A DNA stretch of 64,000 nucleotides, taken from an uncultured Mycobacterium sp. (GTDB lineage Bacteria; Actinomycetota; Actinomycetes; Mycobacteriales; Mycobacteriaceae). The notes beneath the pieces are model-generated. The model searched no databases. It was not told the DNA's origin and saw only the letters and a list, made by a program, of their open reading frames with translations. The stretch is from the NCBI GenBank assembly GCA_900078375.1, contig FLQS01000012.1, positions 1-64,000 on the forward strand, given 5' to 3'. This document shows positions 60,909 through 64,000 of this stretch, in pieces (position 1 is the stretch's first letter; every line of letters starts with the position of its first letter). Both the position numbers and the translations under genes were made by a program.

Positions 60909-62165
60909 ATGACTGCTCCCGCCGAGCCGCAGGCACTGCTGCTGAAACTGCTCGACCCCGCAATCCGGGCCAACCCGTACCCGGTGTACCGGGAGATCCT
61001 CGACGGCGGTCCGATGCAGATGCCGGAGTCCACGCTGCACGTCCTGTCCAGCTTCGCCGACTGCGACGAGGTGCTGCGGCACCCCGACTCGTGCAGTGAC
61101 CGGCTGAAGTCCACCGCCGCGCAGCAGGCCGTCGCCGCCGGGGAACAACCCCGGCCGTTCGGCACACCCGGATTCTTGTTCCTCGACCCGCCGGACCACA
61201 CCCGGCTGCGCAGGCTGGTCAGCAAGGCGTTCTCGCCCAAGGTGGTCAAGGCGCTGGAACCCGACATCACCGGGTTCGTCGACGACCTGTTGGACAAAGT
61301 CGACAAGGCCGGCCAATTCGACGTCATCGAGGGTCTGGCCCATCCGTTGCCGGTGGCGGTGATCTGCCGGCTGCTAGGCGTGCCGATCGAGGACGAGCCG
61401 CAATTCAGTGCAGCGTCAACACTTCTCGCGCAGGGACTGGATCCATTCGTCACCTTCTCTGGTGAGACGCAGGGTCTGGAGGAACGGCTGCAGGCCGGGC
61501 TGTGGCTGCGGGGCTACCTGCGCGAGCTGCTCGAGCGGCGGCGCTCGCAGCCGGCCGACGATCTGATGTCGGCGCTGATCTCGGTCGAGGAATCCGGGGA
61601 CCAGCTGACCGAGGAGGAGATCGTCGCCACCTGTAACCTGCTGCTGATCGCAGGTCACGAGACGACGGTGAACCTGATCGCCAACGGAATCCTGGCCATG
61701 TTGCGCAACCGGGATCATTGGACGGCGTTGAGTGCCGACCCCAGCAGAGCCTCGGCCATCATCGAAGAGACGCTGCGCTACGACCCGCCGGTACAACTGG
61801 TCAGCCGCGTCGCGGGTGCCGACATGGAGATCGGCAGTATCTCCGGCGGGCAGGAGCGCAGCGACTCGGGGATTATCCGAGTCCCCAAGGGCGACATCAT
61901 GATGCTGTTGCTGGCCGCGGCACATCGCGATCCCGCGGTCACCGAGCGTCCCGACGAGTTCGACCCGACCCGCAGCCCGATTCGCCACCTGGCCTTCGGG
62001 CACGGCCCGCATTTCTGCCTCGGCGCCCCGCTGGCGCGGATGGAGGCCGCGGTGGCGTTGTCTGCGGTGACAAAGCGCTTCCCGGATGCCCGCCTGGCCG
62101 CCGAACCGACCTACAAGCCGCACGTCACGCTGCGGGGCATGGCCCGTCTCGACGTCGCGGTGTGA
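60909..62165 (+). CDS. Cytochrome P450
   Basis: A 418-residue P450. The oxygen-activation helix has AGHETTVN near residue 253, the ExxR motif is EETLRYDP near 286, and the heme loop is FGHGPHFCLGAPLARMEA with the thiolate Cys near 366. The absence of a membrane anchor is typical for bacterial P450s. The CYP family cannot be assigned by eye. An insert (SISGGQERSDSGIIR) near residue 315 lengthens the usual loop before the I/V-P-KGD element. It follows tgt by 4 bp. Confidence 0.9.
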   Translation: MTAPAEPQALLLKLLDPAIRANPYPVYREILDGGPMQMPESTLHVLSSFADCDEVLRHPDSCSDRLKSTAAQQAVAAGEQPRPFGTPGFLFLDPPDHTRLRRLVSKAFSPKVVKALEPDITGFVDDLLDKVDKAGQFDVIEGLAHPLPVAVICRLLGVPIEDEPQFSAASTLLAQGLDPFVTFSGETQGLEERLQAGLWLRGYLRELLERRRSQPADDLMSALISVEESGDQLTEEEIVATCNLLLIAGHETTVNLIANGILAMLRNRDHWTALSADPSRASAIIEETLRYDPPVQLVSRVAGADMEIGSISGGQERSDSGIIRVPKGDIMMLLLAAAHRDPAVTERPDEFDPTRSPIRHLAFGHGPHFCLGAPLARMEAAVALSAVTKRFPDARLAAEPTYKPHVTLRGMARLDVAV

Positions 62166-62169
62166 GCGC

Positions 62170-63897
62170 TCAGCACTGGTGCGGTGGCGCCGCGGTGATC
62201 AGCGCCTGGTCGTAGCGCGGTGCAATTCCCTTGACCGATTCCATGAAGCCGCCGAGGTCGACGCGGCGGGCGGAAATCCAGGTGCCCAGCGTCTGGATGG
62301 TGTCCTGGAGCCGGGCCGGGTCGACGGTGTAGGGGTCCGCGTTGAGCAGCACGAAGTCCGCGAGCTTGCCCGTCTCGATCGAGCCGATCTCGTGATCGCG
62401 CTTCTGCTGCCACGCAGCGTTGATCGTGTGCGCCTGTAGCGCCTCGTCGAGAGTGAGGGACTGCTCCGGTGCATGGACCGTCCCGGACGCACTTCGCCGG
62501 GTGACCGCGTTCTGGATGTTGAGCCAGGGCAGGGGTGGTGACAGGTAACCGTCGTTGTGGAAGGTGGGCCTGACCCCGCCGTCGTAGGCGTCCCGATACG
62601 GCTGCCAGCGAGCTCCGTAGGACGGCTCGAAGATCACGCCGTCATACAGGTCGCCCCAGTAGAGCGCCTGGAACGGTGACATCGAGGCGGTCACCCCCAG
62701 CTCGCCCGCTCGCGCGCACTGCTCCCTGCTGGGAGTGGCGAAATGCTCGACGCGCCAACGGTGGTCGGAGCCGGTGAGCCCAAGGTGGCGCAGCGCCTGT
62801 TCATAACCGTCGAGTACGACGTCTATGCCTGCGTCGCCGTTGATGTGGGTCGCGATTTGAAAGTCTTTGTCGCCGAACTGGTCTACCAAAGTGAGGAACT
62901 GGTCCAGAGAGTAGTTCAGCACGGACAAACCGGGAGCGGAGCCCACGGGGACATCCGCGATGCGGGCGCGGGCAGAGTCCAGATAGGGCACACTGATGGC
63001 GGCCGTTCCGATGGACGGACTACCGTCCATCCAGATTTTGTAGCCGACGCGGCGGATCATGCCGGACAGCTCACCGAAGTCCATGTCCGAGTGTGCCGCC
63101 GGGTCGTAGGTGGTCTGATACAGCGAGTACCGCACGGGGCAGCCGGGCAGCGCTGCCAATGCCTCCATCGGCGCGCGCAGCCTGCTCACGAATCCCAGAT
63201 CCCCGACAGCGGTGAAACCGTTGCGCGCCAACGTGGCATACCACGCGCCGAGATTGAACAAGGGCGACGGGACAACCCCGGGCAGGAACGCGCTGAGCGC
63301 CATCAACGTTGCCTGGGTTTCGAACCCGACTCCACCCGCCGTTCCATCAGGCCGACGGGTCCACCGCGCGTCCGGGGTATCGGCCGGGGGCAGGGCGTTC
63401 TTCCAACCGAACAGTTGTGTGGCGCGGGAGTTGAAATATAAAGCGTGGCCGGTGATGTCGAAGATGAGCACTGGATGGTCCGGGAAGTACCGGTCCAGGC
63501 TTGCCCGGTCCGGCATCGGGATCGACAGCAGCAGCCGGTCGAGGCCGTTGAATAACAGCGGTTGGCCGGCAGGCGTCTGTTTGCGCAGCCGGTCGAAGAG
63601 TGCCTCCAGTTCGGGCCAGGTCGGAAAGCCGACGAACGGGGCGATCCAGTGCGCTGGCTGCTGGCACAGTACGGCGGCGGGAACGGGGTGGTCGTGTGCT
63701 TGGATGAGCCCGGGCATCAACACGGCCGGGCCGAGGTCCTCGATCGAGGCGCCCGGTGCCGCACCTCGACATTGAGCGAGTGAACCCACCGCGGTGATGG
63801 TCCCGGAGTCGATGTCGATCGCGACAGCTTCGGCCCGGGGCTGCGCGGGGTCCATCGTGATGATCGAGGCGGCCTTGAGAATCGATCGGCTACCCAC
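62170..63897 (-). CDS. Amidohydrolase (YtcJ/amidohydrolase-3 family)
   Basis: A 575-residue metal-dependent hydrolase. AHDHP (HxH metal motif) comes after the short beta strand VLMPGLIQ, QIATHINGDAGIDVVLDGYE and WRVEHFATP provide further ligands, and the C-terminal IGSIETGKLADFVLLNADPY is the family end. It cleaves C-N bonds of an unknown substrate. GTG at 63897 is chosen because GGGGAGGA lies 6 bp upstream; an ATG at 63948 would place that site within the coding region. It converges on the P450 (4 bp apart). The last 100 bp of the window hold no further gene. Confidence 0.88.
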   Translation of the reverse strand: MGSRSILKAASIITMDPAQPRAEAVAIDIDSGTITAVGSLAQCRGAAPGASIEDLGPAVLMPGLIQAHDHPVPAAVLCQQPAHWIAPFVGFPTWPELEALFDRLRKQTPAGQPLLFNGLDRLLLSIPMPDRASLDRYFPDHPVLIFDITGHALYFNSRATQLFGWKNALPPADTPDARWTRRPDGTAGGVGFETQATLMALSAFLPGVVPSPLFNLGAWYATLARNGFTAVGDLGFVSRLRAPMEALAALPGCPVRYSLYQTTYDPAAHSDMDFGELSGMIRRVGYKIWMDGSPSIGTAAISVPYLDSARARIADVPVGSAPGLSVLNYSLDQFLTLVDQFGDKDFQIATHINGDAGIDVVLDGYEQALRHLGLTGSDHRWRVEHFATPSREQCARAGELGVTASMSPFQALYWGDLYDGVIFEPSYGARWQPYRDAYDGGVRPTFHNDGYLSPPLPWLNIQNAVTRRSASGTVHAPEQSLTLDEALQAHTINAAWQQKRDHEIGSIETGKLADFVLLNADPYTVDPARLQDTIQTLGTWISARRVDLGGFMESVKGIAPRYDQALITAAPPHQC

Positions 63898-64000
63898 GTC
63901 CACTCCTCCCCTGTGCACCGGACCAGCCGGTGCACTGCTGACCGTCATTGATCATGCCGCAATTTGGTTGTGAGGGCGGGTGAATGCAGGGCTAGCCGAA

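Overview
The window is a high-GC actinobacterial chromosome segment that reads as a Mycobacterium/Mycolicibacterium-type genome. The evidence is decaprenylphosphoryl-ribose oxidase (dprE1), galactan galactosyltransferase 1 with its ABC exporter, a proteasome activator ending in GQYL, a 19-kDa antigen (LpqH) lipoprotein, a WS/DGAT acyltransferase, an EspC-like type VII secretion protein with a YxxxD motif, and a DUF222/HNH (13E12-type) gene. Recalled from the M. tuberculosis map (no search was run), the gene order follows the Rv3790 to Rv3752c interval read in reverse, with several insertions.

Layout. 1-1.1 kb: start of dprE1 and its GtrA-type partner (arabinan precursor pathway). 1.2-4.5 kb: a variable patch with an HD hydrolase, a PPOX-fold flavoprotein, a DUF222/HNH gene and an AT-richer HNH-like gene. 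4.5-9.6 kb: one tight minus-strand operon, in transcription order GT-C membrane protein, bpa, rfbE, glfT1, rfbD. 9.7-19.3 kb: a mix of metabolism and regulation, including a PLP-fold protein, a quinone reductase, a MarR regulator, tRNA-Ser, an enoyl-CoA hydratase, a permease, cysK-cysE, hisC2, tRNA-Ser and tRNA-Arg. 19.5-25.7 kb: small secreted and membrane proteins, then a minus-strand run of SDR, acyl-CoA dehydrogenase, APH-like kinase, ThrE-type exporter, DUF1622 and an anchored extracellular protein. 25.8-33.0 kb: a two-component system (tcrXY-like) closely followed by three envelope glycosyltransferase genes. 33.1-37.0 kb: a secreted phosphoesterase and an alkylsulfatase. 37.0-46.9 kb: lipid or acid catabolism, with a second overlapping operon containing TetR, acyl-CoA dehydrogenase, SDR and APH-like kinase, a frameshifted quinone reductase, and a divergent CoA-transferase/dehydrogenase pair. 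47.4-51.5 kb: proXVWZ plus a glycolipid-binding protein. 51.4-53.6 kb: tyrA, tadA with its partner, tRNA-Ser and a strong terminator. 53.7-56.0 kb: a type VII secretion substrate locus. 56.2-64 kb: a Gly/His-tailed exported protein, WS/DGAT, lpqH, haloalkane dehalogenase, tgt, P450 and an amidohydrolase.

The points most worth follow-up are: (i) the sensor, regulator and lipid-linked sugar glycosyltransferase unit at 25.8-33.0 kb; (ii) the type VII substrate locus at 53.7-56.0 kb, which looks like effector plus immunity or chaperone genes; (iii) two separate loci that pair an APH-like kinase with an acyl-CoA dehydrogenase and an SDR, a split arrangement resembling vertebrate ACAD11; (iv) a 38-bp perfect palindrome at the break of a frameshifted oxidoreductase; (v) a cysteine-desulfurase-like protein with no lysine at the PLP position; and (vi) an inverted repeat in a divergent promoter that is a good TetR operator candidate.

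All identifications come from reading motifs and neighbourhoods. No database search was run, and M. tuberculosis counterparts are named from general knowledge.
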